This document shows positions 21,400-30,822 of a stretch of DNA of 64,000 nt, one piece after another (within the stretch, counting starts at the first letter, position 1; every line of letters starts with the position of its first letter). Source of the stretch: Arsukibacterium indicum (GTDB lineage Bacteria; Pseudomonadota; Gammaproteobacteria; Enterobacterales; Alteromonadaceae). The notes beneath the pieces are model-generated. The model was given only the letters and a program-made list of their open reading frames with translations. It was not told the DNA's origin and did not search any database. Location: contig NZ_JAHRID010000010.1 of the NCBI RefSeq assembly GCF_019100565.1, positions 79,026 through 143,025 of the forward strand. The letters are read 5' to 3'. The position numbers and the translations under genes were made by a program.

Positions 21400-22169
21400 A
21401 CCGAAGGCTCCTTATCAGTGTTTTGCCGGGTATATTTGGCCAGCGCCCGGTTTGCCAACCGGTTTAAATAAATAACAGCCGCCACTGCGGCCACAAAACC
21501 GCCAAGGTACAGCGCCCACTCCCAGCCAGAGCGCTGTTGTTCGCCAAATTCGAAGGTTGTGATATCTGCCACCAGTGAGCCCAGATACACGTTATGTACA
21601 GTAAAGGGAATAAAGCCAACTAACGAACCGGCAATGTATCCGTGCAATGTAAATTGGGTTAAACCAAAAAAATAGTTTGCAATCTTGCTTGGGAAAAATG
21701 GAATAAGACGGGTTAACAGCACTATTTTCCAGTCATTTCTGGTGAGCTCTTCATTAACCAGCTGTAGTTTGGCGCGGGCCGTAATAAATTGCCTGGCCCG
21801 GTTACCAAAGGTGTAGCGCGCCAGCAGGAAAGCTACTGTTGCGCCGAGCGTGGTGCCAAGAACCACATACACTGAGCCTTGCACCACGCCAAACACAAAG
21901 CCGGCTCCGATGGTAAATAATGCACCGGGTAACAGCAGTACCACCACTGCCGCCATAATCAGCATAAACAGCAATGGTGCCCAGGCTCCCTGCTGCTTAA
22001 ACCACTCCAGCAATTTTAATACCTCAGTATGTATACCAAAAAACACCAGCAGGCCAAGCACTACGCCAACAAACAGCACGCTGCCGGCCATGCCCAGCAG
22101 CGCCTTTTTGGTACTGCTGCTCTGCTGCGGTCGGGTTGCCGTATTACTGTCAGTGGTTACCGGGTTCAA
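21396..22169 (-). CDS. TVP38/TMEM64 family (VTT domain) membrane protein
   Basis: A 257-residue multi-pass protein. It has an N-terminal helix (ALLGMAGSVLFVGVVLGLLVFFG), then a VTT core with PLLFMLIMAAVVVLLLPGALFTIGAGFVFG, LGATVAFLLARYTFGNRAR, LLTRLIPFFPSKIANYFFGL and GSLVGFIPFTVHNVYLGS, and a last helix near WALYLGGFVAAVAAVIY. VTT/DedA proteins are thought to scramble or flip lipids. The start is TTG at 22169, with GGAG 8 bases upstream; that GGAG lies in the last codons of the preceding pip relic. It is the first intact gene of the coupled block VTT-glycosidase-GT-phosphodiesterase. Confidence 0.88.
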   Translation of the reverse strand: MNPVTTDSNTATRPQQSSSTKKALLGMAGSVLFVGVVLGLLVFFGIHTEVLKLLEWFKQQGAWAPLLFMLIMAAVVVLLLPGALFTIGAGFVFGVVQGSVYVVLGTTLGATVAFLLARYTFGNRARQFITARAKLQLVNEELTRNDWKIVLLTRLIPFFPSKIANYFFGLTQFTLHGYIAGSLVGFIPFTVHNVYLGSLVADITTFEFGEQQRSGWEWALYLGGFVAAVAAVIYLNRLANRALAKYTRQNTDKEPSV

Positions 22170-22174
22170 AATAA

Positions 22175-22765
22175 TTACTCCTCTGGCTCTAATGTCTGCA
22201 GAATGGCTCGCAGGGCTGCAAAATTCTCAGGCTCACTGGCATCATGGGCAGAGTGCGGCGTAATTTGCAGCCGTGACTGCGGCAAGGCACAATCAAGTTG
22301 CCAGGCAGAAACACAGGGACAAATCGAGTCCTGTTCGTGACTTTTACCGCTGTTCAGCAGCTCATAGTATGCCTGTAACGGCTGGTCATGCCGGCCGATA
22401 GTATTAATAAACTGCTGATACTCGTCGGGATACATCTGGTTTGCGCCGTGCAGGTAAAACCAATCCAGTTCTTGCCGCCGGCACAAAAACACACCCCATA
22501 AAATCAGCCGTAGTACGTGATCCGGATAGTGAATCGCGTAAAGCAAACTGAGGGTGCTGCCCCAACTACCGCCAGCCAGCATCAATCTCTTAATAGCCAG
22601 GGAGCGACGCAACTGCTCTATATCTGCAATCAGCTCAGCCGTTGTGTTGGCGTGTAACCGCTCGTTGAACCGGCTAAGCCCGCATCCTCGTTGGTCAATA
22701 AAAATCACTGGCCGGCGCAGCCCGGCAAAAAGCTGATGGCCGTCGCCAACGTTAAGATATGGCAT
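22175..22765 (-). pseudogene. Proline iminopeptidase relic with two in-frame deletions
   Basis: A 196-residue frame clearly derived from an S33 proline iminopeptidase (about 315-320 residues). It keeps NVGDGHQLF, VIFIDQRGCGLSRF, ANTTAELIADIEQLR and the nucleophile elbow GGSWGSTLSLLYA. About 35-40 residues that carry the oxyanion loop HGGPG are missing between GHQLF and RRPVIF. The region with the catalytic Asp is also missing, so the text jumps from YYELLNSGKSHEQ to the C-terminal SAHDASEPEN. A working enzyme is very unlikely. The frame stays open and its end provides the GGAG used by the downstream TTG start. It begins 22 bases after chaB ends. Confidence 0.8.
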
Positions 22766-22787
22766 CTGTGCGCTCCATGGCCGCCCG

Positions 22788-23015
22788 TTAACTGGCTACC
22801 CATTTGCCGGCATCATTCTTATAGTACTGCTGCTTTACTGCTGCCCAGGCTATCTTATGCGCTACCTCTTCGCGGCTATCATCGCCCTGGCGGTCGTCAG
22901 GGTCTTTGTACTCATCCCAGGCACTGTTAAATGCGGCCTGGTATATTTCCTGAGCGTGTTTAGGTAAATTATCTCGCACGGAGTCGGGTAATTCACGGCG
23001 CTTATCGTAAGGCAT
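22788..23015 (-). CDS. chaB: ChaB family protein
   Basis: A 75-residue soluble protein that opens MPYDKRRELPDSVRDNLPKHAQEIYQAAFNSAW and contains REEVAHKIAWAAVK and YYKNDAGKW, the full ChaB (PF06150) pattern. ChaB was first described next to the E. coli cation antiporter ChaA and called a regulator, but the molecular role is unclear. No antiporter is next to it here. A good ribosome site (CAGGAG) precedes the ATG. It leads the minus-strand unit with the pip relic and the VTT-to-phosphodiesterase operon, though a promoter between them cannot be ruled out. Confidence 0.9.
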   Translation of the reverse strand: MPYDKRRELPDSVRDNLPKHAQEIYQAAFNSAWDEYKDPDDRQGDDSREEVAHKIAWAAVKQQYYKNDAGKWVAS

Positions 23016-23176
23016 AAGTATTCTCCTGTGGTTGACACGCTACCTTGCAAAAGCAAAGCACGTGCCAGCTTGCCCTAAAAACTGGTCCCAGCCGGTTGGC
23101 CTTAAAATTGCAGTGAAACGAGTGAATAACGGTAAAGAAGCAATTATTGCCAGCCCATAAACAGAAGGAGATCATT

Positions 23177-23797
23177 ATGAAATTACGGATTTTTTCACTG
23201 TCAGTCATCGCCAGCGGCATGTTAATGGCCTGTAATCCAGACCAGCGTCCTGACACCGATCCACTGCCTGATAGCATGCCAGCCAGTGATGCTACACCAG
23301 TAGCCGACCAGCCACGCTCCCCAGCTGATGCAGACACAGACAGCAATACGCTGATCGTCTATATGAACCGGGTTACGCCAGACGAAGTTGGCGCCGGGGC
23401 TGGCACCATTACAGTAAGACAAACCAGCGACGGCCTGGTCTTCAAACCTAACCTGATGGGGTTAAATACCGGTATGCATGGTTTTCATATCCATCAGAAC
23501 CCCAGTTGCGAGCCGGAAATGAAAGACGGCAAGCGGGTGGCTGCTGCTGCTGCAGGGGGCCATTATGATCCTACTAATGCAGGCCATCACGCCGGGCCTG
23601 ACGGCGATGGCCATAAAGGTGACTTACCGATGATTGAAGTGGACAGTACAGGGGCCCAGCTGGAAGTTACCATTAATGGCCTTACCCTGAGCGATTTGCA
23701 AAACCGCTCACTGGTCGTGCATGAACGTCGTGATGATTATTCAAGCGATCCAGCAGGTGATAGTGGCGCCCGGATTGCCTGTGGTGTAATTAATTAA
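23177..23797 (+). CDS. sodC: Cu,Zn superoxide dismutase SodC, predicted lipoprotein
   Basis: Periplasmic enzyme that dismutates superoxide. The ATG at 23177 has AAGGAG 6 bases upstream. A lipobox, SGMLMAC with Cys19, makes it a lipoprotein, followed by a linker of about 40 residues rich in Asp and Pro. Copper ligands are H104 and H106 (GFHIH), bridging H129 (GGHYDP) and H182 (VVHERRDD); zinc ligands are H138, H146 and D149. The disulfide is C111-C202. The usual glycine-rich stretch after the last Cu histidine is changed to HERRDDYSSDPAGDSGARIACGV, more charged than in E. coli SodC. Confidence 0.93.
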   Translation: MKLRIFSLSVIASGMLMACNPDQRPDTDPLPDSMPASDATPVADQPRSPADADTDSNTLIVYMNRVTPDEVGAGAGTITVRQTSDGLVFKPNLMGLNTGMHGFHIHQNPSCEPEMKDGKRVAAAAAGGHYDPTNAGHHAGPDGDGHKGDLPMIEVDSTGAQLEVTINGLTLSDLQNRSLVVHERRDDYSSDPAGDSGARIACGVIN

Positions 23798-23818
23798 TCC
23801 GCAATAATTACAGATACC

Positions 23819-23850
23819 CCGGTAATAATTACTGATAGTAGGGTTACCGG
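23819..23850. terminator. Hairpin between convergent sodC and gppA, weak terminator candidate
   Basis: CCGGTAA at 23819-23825 pairs with TTACCGG at 23844-23850 around an 18-base AT-rich loop. There is no clear T run on either side, so it may act as an mRNA end stabiliser rather than a strong terminator. Confidence 0.35.
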
Positions 23851-23869
23851 TAATCAGTTATGGCAGTTG

Positions 23870-25420
23870 CTATTTAATCTGCAACTGCCAACCGGCCTGT
23901 TGCTGATACTGTACTTCCTGTTCGAGTTCCGCCCGCATTAACGGATGCTGCTCCAGCCAGTTGGCTGGCATTTGCAGACTAAGCGTTTCGGCTTTAGTGG
24001 TAATTTTAACTTCAGGCAGGACTTCATGCCGCCGGCGCATCGACAGAATCACTGCCAGGCGCAGGATCCGGGTTAACCGCACGGTTAACAGCACTGACGT
24101 CATCGTTTGCCGGGCTATTACTTCGCGGCTGATATCGGCACGGTGGTTGTAGACCAGTGCCATTACCAACTGCTGCTGCGCCCGGGTAAAACCAGGCAAA
24201 TCAGAATGGTTAATAATATAAGCGCCATGATGGTGATGGTTTTTATATTCAATCAGCAAGCCAAGTTCATGTAATAACGCGCCGGAGCGCAACATGCTAT
24301 GACCTTCAAATTTATCCAGATCCCAGCGGTGCTGTAACTGTCCGGCCAACTCAACCGCCATATCAGCTACCCGTTCAGCATGGCGCTGATCGATAAAATA
24401 ACGAACCATCAGGCTGGCGACAGTGCGGTTACGCACGTCGCTGTGCTGCAACTGGGGCAGCATGCTGTACAGCACTCCTTCACGCAGGGCGCCACCAGAC
24501 AGGGTCATACCATTAATGTGTAATTTACGAAACAGCGCTACCAGAATAGCCAGGCCCGAGGCAAAAACCTGTTTCCGCTCCTGTGCCAGGCCAGTAATAT
24601 TTAACTGGGAAACCGGGCCACAAGCCATTGCCTGCTGCATGATATCCTCCAGTTTACTCAGGGTAATTACTTCGTCCTTACCCTGCGCTACCAGAATTTC
24701 CTGCACTGCCTGTACGGTGCCCGACGCCCCTACTGCAATTTGCCAGCCGGTAGCCAGAAATTCTGCACAGATAGCATCTATCTGCTGCCCGGCAGCATCA
24801 ATCGCCTGGCTGAAATTATCTTCACTAAGCTCGCCATCGCTGAAGTAACGTTCAAGAAATGTGACGCAGCCCATGTTCAGGCTCGCCAGCAGCTCCGGGG
24901 TAAAGCCGCGCCCCACCACCACTTCGGTACTGGCACCACCAATATCAATGACTAACCGGTTAGAATCACAATTTGAAGTATGAGCAACGCCAAGATAGAT
25001 AATCCGGGCTTCATCAGCGCCACTGATCACCTGAACTTTCTGGCCCAGGATAATTTCAGCTTCTTTAAGAAAGGTTTTTACGTTTTGGGCCAACCGCAGT
25101 GTCGCAGTGCCGACAATCCGGATATTTTCAGCCGGAATATCCTGCAGCCGTTCGGCAAACAAAGCCAGACACTCCCAACCCCGTTTCATGGCTTTACGGC
25201 TTAACACTAAATTATCATTCAGGCCTGCCGCTAACCGTACTTTGCGCTTAACCCGGCCAATAACCTGCACTGAACCACCCACTACTTTGACCATCAGCAT
25301 ATGAAAGCTGTTCGAGCCAAGGTCAATAACCGCATAGATATCACTATGCGGCGAGGTATCGCGCGAAAGATCTGCCGGCGGAGTGCTAGCGGGGCCGGCT
25401 GCGGGGGTTTCTTGGGCCAT
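23870..25420 (-). CDS. gppA: GppA/Ppx family phosphatase (pppGpp pyrophosphatase / exopolyphosphatase)
   Basis: A 516-residue ASKHA-fold phosphatase. Phosphate-loop motifs are [38 protein letters not shown] and [13 protein letters not shown]. The C-terminal half is HD-like ([15 protein letters not shown], followed by MVYNHRA). The locus rhlB-gppA with trxA divergent is the E. coli order, so GppA is preferred over Ppx; by sequence the two cannot be separated with certainty. The start at 25420 gives an N-terminal extension of about 25 residues rich in Pro and Ala and lies inside rhlB (35-base overlap). An upstream in-frame start at 25456 is possible but would overlap more. Confidence 0.88.
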   Translation of the reverse strand: MAQETPAAGPASTPPADLSRDTSPHSDIYAVIDLGSNSFHMLMVKVVGGSVQVIGRVKRKVRLAAGLNDNLVLSRKAMKRGWECLALFAERLQDIPAENIRIVGTATLRLAQNVKTFLKEAEIILGQKVQVISGADEARIIYLGVAHTSNCDSNRLVIDIGGASTEVVVGRGFTPELLASLNMGCVTFLERYFSDGELSEDNFSQAIDAAGQQIDAICAEFLATGWQIAVGASGTVQAVQEILVAQGKDEVITLSKLEDIMQQAMACGPVSQLNITGLAQERKQVFASGLAILVALFRKLHINGMTLSGGALREGVLYSMLPQLQHSDVRNRTVASLMVRYFIDQRHAERVADMAVELAGQLQHRWDLDKFEGHSMLRSGALLHELGLLIEYKNHHHHGAYIINHSDLPGFTRAQQQLVMALVYNHRADISREVIARQTMTSVLLTVRLTRILRLAVILSMRRRHEVLPEVKITTKAETLSLQMPANWLEQHPLMRAELEQEVQYQQQAGWQLQIK

Positions 25421-26672
25421 TACCGCTGCGTCCACTATTGCCCCGGCCCGATCCACTGCGTGCCTGCCCGGGACGACGTCGGATCCGGGGTTTAGGTACA
25501 GTTAAGTCATCCAGTAAGGCATTGGCATCATACTGAGTTAACGCTATTGGATGCTTTATATAGTCTTCAATAGCGGTTAAATTCAGAGCGTAACGCTCAC
25601 AGGCAAAACTGATGGCTTTACCGCTCTCACCGGCACGGCCGGTACGGCCAATGCGGTGTACGTAATCTTCACAGTCGTCCGGTAAATCATAATTGAAAAC
25701 ATGACTTACTTTCGGAATGTGTAAACCACGGGCAGCAACGTCGGTTGCCACTAAAATATCCAGTTTACCGGTGGTGAAGTCGTCCAGAATTTTCAGACGT
25801 TTTTTCTGAATCACGTCGCCGGTCAGCATACCTACCCGATGGCCATCAGCTTCCAGCCAGGCATACACATCTTCACAGGCATGTTTAGTGTTGGCGAACA
25901 CTATTGCTTTATCTGGCCAGTCTTCCTCTATCAGCGTCAGTAACAACTTCATTTTGTGCTCATGCGCCGGGTAAAACAGCTCTTCACTAATCCTGCTACC
26001 GGTCATTTCATCGGGGGCAACATGAATATGCACCGGCTCATTCATTTTCTCGAACGCCAGTTCCTGTACCTTGTATGACAAGGTAGCGGAAAACAATAAA
26101 CTTAAGCGTTCGGTAGCCGGTGGCATCCGGTTAAACATAAAACGGATATCTTTAATAAAACCTAAATCGAACATCCGGTCGGCTTCATCCAGCACCACAA
26201 CCTGAATTTGCTCCAGGCTGTAAAGCCCTTGTTTTAAATAGTCAATCAGACGGCCTGTGGTGCCAATTAAAATATCTACACCTTGTTCCAGTAATTGCCG
26301 TTGAGAATCGTAACCCTCGCCACCATATATTAAGCCAAGCCGCATGTTGGTTTTTTGTGCCAACATCACTGCATCGTTATGGATCTGCACAGCCAGTTCC
26401 CGCGTAGGTGCCATAATAATGGCCCGTGGCTGACCAGAACCTTTTGGTTCATGGTTAAGTAAATAATGAAAAGTTGCGGTTAAAAAAGCCAGGGTTTTAC
26501 CGGTACCGGTTTGCGCCTGACCCGCTATATCTTTGCCAGCCAGCGCCAGGGGTAAACACTGGGCCTGAATTGGCGTACAATAGCTGTAACCTTGCGCCGA
26601 TAAAGCGTCAAGAACTTGTGGCGCCAATGCGAAATCGGCGAATTTATGTGAGGTTAAGTGAGTTTTATTCAT
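25386..26672 (-). CDS. rhlB: DEAD-box ATP-dependent RNA helicase RhlB
   Basis: RNA helicase that works in the RNA degradosome with RNase E. It is 428 residues (E. coli 421). It has the Q motif ([19 protein letters not shown] with PIQAQCLP), Walker [22 protein letters not shown] in [16 protein letters not shown], and the C-terminal [12 protein letters not shown] and [10 protein letters not shown]. The tail is Arg/Gly/Ser-rich ([20 protein letters not shown]), suited to RNA binding, and its coding end overlaps gppA. It is divergent from trxA, as in E. coli. Confidence 0.95.
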   Translation of the reverse strand: MNKTHLTSHKFADFALAPQVLDALSAQGYSYCTPIQAQCLPLALAGKDIAGQAQTGTGKTLAFLTATFHYLLNHEPKGSGQPRAIIMAPTRELAVQIHNDAVMLAQKTNMRLGLIYGGEGYDSQRQLLEQGVDILIGTTGRLIDYLKQGLYSLEQIQVVVLDEADRMFDLGFIKDIRFMFNRMPPATERLSLLFSATLSYKVQELAFEKMNEPVHIHVAPDEMTGSRISEELFYPAHEHKMKLLLTLIEEDWPDKAIVFANTKHACEDVYAWLEADGHRVGMLTGDVIQKKRLKILDDFTTGKLDILVATDVAARGLHIPKVSHVFNYDLPDDCEDYVHRIGRTGRAGESGKAISFACERYALNLTAIEDYIKHPIALTQYDANALLDDLTVPKPRIRRRPGQARSGSGRGNSGRSGNGPRNPRSRPR

Positions 26673-26738
26673 ACCTGCCTAGCATAACTGTTACGCTTGC
26701 AATAAGAAACAGCCACGTTTAAATTGATAACACATTTT

Positions 26739-26753
26739 TGCAGTGTAACTGCA
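26739..26753. promoter_or_regulatory. Palindrome upstream of trxA
   Basis: TGCAGTGTAACTGCA has 6-base perfect arms around a 3-base centre and lies 20 bases before the trxA start codon. It could be an operator or a small 5' hairpin. The binding protein is not known. Confidence 0.3.
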
Positions 26754-26773
26754 CAGCCTGAACGGAGAAATAG

Positions 26774-27100
26774 ATGAGCGAACAAATTTTACAAGTTTCG
26801 GACGACAGTTTTGAAGCTGATGTTTTAAAAGCCGAAGTACCGGTACTGGTCGACTTCTGGGCAGAATGGTGTGGCCCTTGTAAAATGATCGCGCCAATTC
26901 TGGAAGACGTGGCAGCTGAATACACTGGTAAAGTCAGCATCGCCAAGGTAAATATTGATCAGAACCCAAACACCCCGCCAAAATTTGGTATTCGTGGCAT
27001 TCCAACCTTACTGTTATTTAAGAATGGTCAGGTTGCCGCAACCAAGGTTGGCGCACTTTCCAAAACCCAATTAAAAGAGTTTTTAGATAGCAATATCTGA
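26774..27100 (+). CDS. trxA: Thioredoxin 1
   Basis: Cytosolic dithiol reductant, reduced by thioredoxin reductase. It is 108 residues with the active site W32-C33-G34-P35-C36 in [11 protein letters not shown], the cis-Pro loop in [11 protein letters not shown] and the [10 protein letters not shown] end. It is essentially the E. coli layout. ACGGAG lies 8 bases before the ATG. A strong hairpin follows at once, so it is likely made mainly as a monocistronic message ahead of rho. Confidence 0.97.
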   Translation: MSEQILQVSDDSFEADVLKAEVPVLVDFWAEWCGPCKMIAPILEDVAAEYTGKVSIAKVNIDQNPNTPPKFGIRGIPTLLLFKNGQVAATKVGALSKTQLKEFLDSNI

Positions 27101-27108
27101 AAATGACC

Positions 27109-27136
27109 AAAAAGGCGTATTTTTGTACGCCTTTTT
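27109..27136 (+). terminator. Terminator after trxA
   Basis: AAAAAGGCGTA (27109-27119) pairs with TACGCCTTTTT (27126-27136), an 11-bp stem with a 6-base loop whose right arm ends in a T run. It lies 8 bases after the trxA stop and before the rho leader. Confidence 0.88.
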
Positions 27137-27291
27137 GCTGTTCGCCGCTGGACGTGCCAAACATCTGCTGCTATTGTGTGGCTAAGCAAATATCTTAAAC
27201 CACGCTTGTCTGTCGAATAAACCAACTTCCAAACCTTTATTATCGAGCTGATAAGCATTTTCTGTTTTTACCAACAAGAACCCATCAAACT

Positions 27292-28557
27292 ATGCATTTA
27301 ACAGAACTGAAACTGAAACCAATTAGCGAACTGGTTGATTTGGCCGAGTCCATGGGCCAGGAAAACATGGCCCGCCTGCGCAAACAAGACATTATCTTCG
27401 CAATCTTAAAAGCCCACGCTAAAAATGGTGAAGAAATCTTCGGTGCCGGTGTATTGGAAATTCTGCAGGATGGTTTTGGTTTCTTACGTTCGTCAGACAG
27501 CTCTTATTTAGCCGGCCCCGATGATATTTACGTATCACCCAGCCAGATCCGTCGCTTTAACCTGCGCACCGGTGACAGTATTTCTGGTTTAATCCGGCCG
27601 CCGAAAGAAGGTGAGCGTTATTTTGCGCTGTTAAAAGTTAATGAAGTTAACTTTGGCCGGCCAGAGCAGGCCCGCAACAAAATTTTATTTGAAAACTTAA
27701 CCGCACTGCATGCTAACTCGCGCTTGCGGATGGAGCGCGGTAATGGCAGCCGGGAAGATATTACTGCCCGGGTACTGGATTTAGCTTCACCCATTGGCCG
27801 CGGTCAGCGCGGCTTGATCGTGGCACCACCGAAAGCCGGTAAAACCATTTTGCTGCAAAACATTGCCCAGTCTATTGCCGCTAATCACCCGGAATGCGTG
27901 TTAATGGTGCTGTTAATTGACGAGCGGCCGGAAGAAGTAACCGAGATGCAACGACTGGTTAAAGGCGAAGTTGTGGCATCTACCTTCGACGAACCCGCCA
28001 GTCGCCACGTGCAGGTAGCGGAAATGGTCATCGAAAAGGCCAAGCGACTGGTTGAACATAAAAAAGACGTCATTATTCTGCTCGACTCTATTACCCGCTT
28101 AGCCCGTGCCTATAACACCGTTATTCCAAGTTCAGGCAAAGTATTAACCGGTGGTGTTGATGCCAACGCCCTGCATAAGCCTAAACGTTTCTTTGGTGCA
28201 GCCCGTAACGTTGAAGAAGGTGGCAGCTTAACCATTATTGCCACAGCGCTGGTTGATACCGGTTCGAAAATGGACGAGGTTATTTACGAAGAATTTAAAG
28301 GCACCGGTAATATGGAGCTACACTTATCTCGGAAAATTGCTGAACGTCGTATCTTCCCTGCCATTGACTTTAACCGCTCAGGCACCCGCCGTGAAGAATT
28401 ACTGGCTTCGCCGGAAGAGCTGCAGAAGATGTGGATCCTGCGCAAAATTCTGCACCCGATGGACGAAAGCGACTGTATGGAGTTTTTAATCGATAAGTTA
28501 TCGATGACCAAAACCAACGATGAATTTTTCGATGCCATGAAGCGGCAAAAATCCTAA
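27292..28557 (+). CDS. rho: Transcription termination factor Rho
   Basis: Hexameric RNA-dependent ATPase that ends transcription. It is 421 residues (E. coli 419). The N-terminal domain opens [22 protein letters not shown]; the RNA-binding domain holds GFGFLRS and [18 protein letters not shown]; the P-loop is APPKAGKT near residue 180, with Walker [12 protein letters not shown], the Q-loop region in [14 protein letters not shown] and the R-loop [20 protein letters not shown]. About 150 bases separate it from the trxA terminator; I see no leader peptide like E. coli rhoL. Confidence 0.97.
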   Translation: MHLTELKLKPISELVDLAESMGQENMARLRKQDIIFAILKAHAKNGEEIFGAGVLEILQDGFGFLRSSDSSYLAGPDDIYVSPSQIRRFNLRTGDSISGLIRPPKEGERYFALLKVNEVNFGRPEQARNKILFENLTALHANSRLRMERGNGSREDITARVLDLASPIGRGQRGLIVAPPKAGKTILLQNIAQSIAANHPECVLMVLLIDERPEEVTEMQRLVKGEVVASTFDEPASRHVQVAEMVIEKAKRLVEHKKDVIILLDSITRLARAYNTVIPSSGKVLTGGVDANALHKPKRFFGAARNVEEGGSLTIIATALVDTGSKMDEVIYEEFKGTGNMELHLSRKIAERRIFPAIDFNRSGTRREELLASPEELQKMWILRKILHPMDESDCMEFLIDKLSMTKTNDEFFDAMKRQKS

Positions 28558-28564
28558 CTCCCCG

Positions 28565-28592
28565 AAACCGGCGCCCGCGCCGGTTTTTTTTT
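28565..28592 (+). terminator. Strong Rho-independent terminator after rho
   Basis: AAACCGGCG and CGCCGGTTT pair around a short CCCG loop, followed by nine or more T residues up to 28592. It lies within 10 bases of the rho stop codon and separates it from ndh. Confidence 0.92.
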
Positions 28593-28639
28593 GGCTGCAG
28601 CACGACACTGATTTAAAAGAAACGGAAGGAAAGCGTAAC

Positions 28640-29935
28640 ATGACACCCCCTCGCATCGTAATTGTCGGCGGTGGCGCTGGTGGCCTGGAACTGGCCACCC
28701 GGCTTGGTAATAAACTGGGCCGGAGTAAACGCGCTGATATCACCCTGGTCGATCGCAATCATACTCATATCTGGAAACCGCTGTTGCACGAAGTAGCAAC
28801 CGGCACCCTGGATGTTGAAATTGATCAGCTAAGCTACCGGGCGCATGCCGCCAGTCATCATTTTGAGTTCCAGTTAGGTAATTTCACTCGCTTAAACCGC
28901 GAACAAAGAACCATTACTCTGGCCGCCATTGGTTCATCCGATGGCGAGCAATTGCTGGCCGAACGCGAACTACGCTACGACCATCTGATACTTGCGATCG
29001 GCAGTATTTCTAATCATTTCAACACTGCCGGTGTCGCTGAACATTGTATATTTCTGGACAGCCCGGGCCAGGCCCATCGTTTTCAGCGCAGGCTGCTGGA
29101 GGCCTATTTAAAGCTGAACTCACCGCAGCACCCGAAAGATTCTCTCAACATTGCCATCGTCGGCGCAGGCGCCACCGGTGTCGAGCTGGCCGCCGAGCTT
29201 TATCATGCGGCAGCAGAGCTTAACCTGTATGGCTTTGCTGACTTACGCTCTGACCGGCTGAATATTTCACTGGTGGAAGCCGGCCCGCGGATTTTACCGG
29301 CGTTGCCGGAGCGGATGGCCAATGCAGCGTTAAAAGAGCTGCAAAAGCTGGGGGTTAACGTGCGGGTTGGTACCAAAGTAACCGCCGCCGACAGCCAGGG
29401 TTTAAAGTTGGGCGAAGAACGGCTTGATGCTGAGCTGATGGTCTGGGCTGCTGGCATCAAAGCGCCGGACTTTATGCGTGACATAGCAGGGCTGGAGACA
29501 AACCGGCTTAATCAGCTGGTGGTTAACTCAAAACTGCAAAGCAGCCGGGATGACCGTATTTTTGTGATTGGCGATTGTGCTGCCTGTCCGCTACCTGACG
29601 GCAAGTGGGTTCCGCCCAGAGCACAGTCTGCTCATCAGATGGCCAGTCTTGTAGCGCAAAACCTGATAGCAATCTTAAATAATAAGCCGCTGCGCGATTT
29701 CCAGTATAAAGACCATGGTTCACTGATCTCGCTCAGCCGCTTTGGTACGGTGGGCAGTTTAATGGGTAATCTGGTCGGTGGCGCTATGATGATTGAAGGC
29801 CGGATCGCCCGGCTGGCTTATATCTCATTGTACCGGATGCATCAGGTTGCACTGCATGGCTGGCTGAAAATGCTGGTGATTTCACTGGTTGCCCGGATCA
29901 ACCGGATTGTCCGGCCGCGACTTAAACTGCATTAA
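28640..29935 (+). CDS. ndh: NADH:quinone reductase, type II (NDH-2)
   Basis: Non-proton-pumping respiratory NADH dehydrogenase bound to the inner face of the membrane. It is 431 residues (E. coli 434). The FAD site is [18 protein letters not shown] near residue 5, with [18 protein letters not shown]. The NADH site is [17 protein letters not shown]; the second FAD motif is RIFVIGDCA, and [12 protein letters not shown] follows. The C-terminus carries amphipathic segments ([23 protein letters not shown]) for membrane contact. AAGGAAAG precedes the ATG. Its last 54 bases overlap the end of the gene on the opposite strand. Confidence 0.95.
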   Translation: MTPPRIVIVGGGAGGLELATRLGNKLGRSKRADITLVDRNHTHIWKPLLHEVATGTLDVEIDQLSYRAHAASHHFEFQLGNFTRLNREQRTITLAAIGSSDGEQLLAERELRYDHLILAIGSISNHFNTAGVAEHCIFLDSPGQAHRFQRRLLEAYLKLNSPQHPKDSLNIAIVGAGATGVELAAELYHAAAELNLYGFADLRSDRLNISLVEAGPRILPALPERMANAALKELQKLGVNVRVGTKVTAADSQGLKLGEERLDAELMVWAAGIKAPDFMRDIAGLETNRLNQLVVNSKLQSSRDDRIFVIGDCAACPLPDGKWVPPRAQSAHQMASLVAQNLIAILNNKPLRDFQYKDHGSLISLSRFGTVGSLMGNLVGGAMMIEGRIARLAYISLYRMHQVALHGWLKMLVISLVARINRIVRPRLKLH

Positions 29936-30766
29936 CGCTTGCTGCTGCAACTGGCTAATGTCAGTGCTCAGCCTGCGCCGGGCACTGTCATCCAGCCAGC
30001 GCTGCATCGCGTCAATATAGGCCTGTTGTTGCCATAACTCTGGTAATAGCCGATCTATCACCGCAATTGCAGCCTGGCCAACCGCATCGTTAGTGCAGGT
30101 GACATGGGACACGCTGGCAATATTGGCATTAACAATAGCGCGGTGTTCCAGCGTCGCCGCTACCGGTAACAGCTGGTTGAAATACTCCATGCGCTCCGGA
30201 TACTCGACGACATAGTCTACCCTGCCACTGGCCAGCAACGCCGCTGCATTGACATTACCACTTAACGAATAACTACTGAGGTTACTGTCTGCCTGTTGTA
30301 GTACCTGTAACACCGCTGCAGGATAAAAACGGTTTGGTTGATACACCCCAGTTAGCATTGGGTCCTGTGATAACTTATCAATCGCCACACCTTCAGGCAG
30401 ATTGGCCTGATGCTCGCTAAGACGACCCGCGATATAACCAACTGCCAGCGCAGGCCCCACTGCCATAGGCCTGGAGAACAGACGGTTGGCTGCGCGCTGC
30501 TCAGAAAATAAGGTGCCAACGGTACAATTTGCGGTTTCAGCGTCAGTAAATACCTGCTCCAGTTTGGCCAGACTGACCAGCCGTAACTGATGGTTAAATT
30601 CAGGCATTAACGTTGTAATTTGTTGATGCAACAGGTCGAAAGTGCCCTGTCCCTGATAAGGGCCATTTATTATCTGATGAGGCGGCCAGTCAGTTTGCAA
30701 CCAGTTCAGCTGGGGTTTGGCCTGAAGGCCAAACCCCAGCAGTAAACATAAACTTCTGAGTAACAT
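29882..30766 (-). CDS. Periplasmic solute-binding-like protein (TIGR02285-type), function unknown
   Basis: A 294-residue exported protein with a short signal peptide ([15 protein letters not shown]). The mature part opens [25 protein letters not shown], which resembles the TIGR02285 group of extracellular solute-binding-like proteins (SBP family 3 fold) often found in Alteromonadales and Vibrio. The typical two-lobe layout is suggested by [19 protein letters not shown] and [15 protein letters not shown]. No transport genes are adjacent. Only C62 region (ANCTVGTL) and HVTCTN hold cysteines, which could pair. The ligand is unknown. The coding end overlaps ndh tail to tail. Confidence 0.72.
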   Translation of the reverse strand: MLLRSLCLLLGFGLQAKPQLNWLQTDWPPHQIINGPYQGQGTFDLLHQQITTLMPEFNHQLRLVSLAKLEQVFTDAETANCTVGTLFSEQRAANRLFSRPMAVGPALAVGYIAGRLSEHQANLPEGVAIDKLSQDPMLTGVYQPNRFYPAAVLQVLQQADSNLSSYSLSGNVNAAALLASGRVDYVVEYPERMEYFNQLLPVAATLEHRAIVNANIASVSHVTCTNDAVGQAAIAVIDRLLPELWQQQAYIDAMQRWLDDSARRRLSTDISQLQQQALMQFKSRPDNPVDPGNQ

Positions 30767-30822
30767 AAGTAGCCCCGATATTAACTGAATTTACTTTAGC
30801 CAATAACGGAACCGTTTGCCAG

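Noticed and set aside
23016-23176. Pho box that would link the VTT/glycosyltransferase operon to phosphate starvation
   Set aside because: No pair of CTGTCAT-type direct repeats is visible upstream of chaB.
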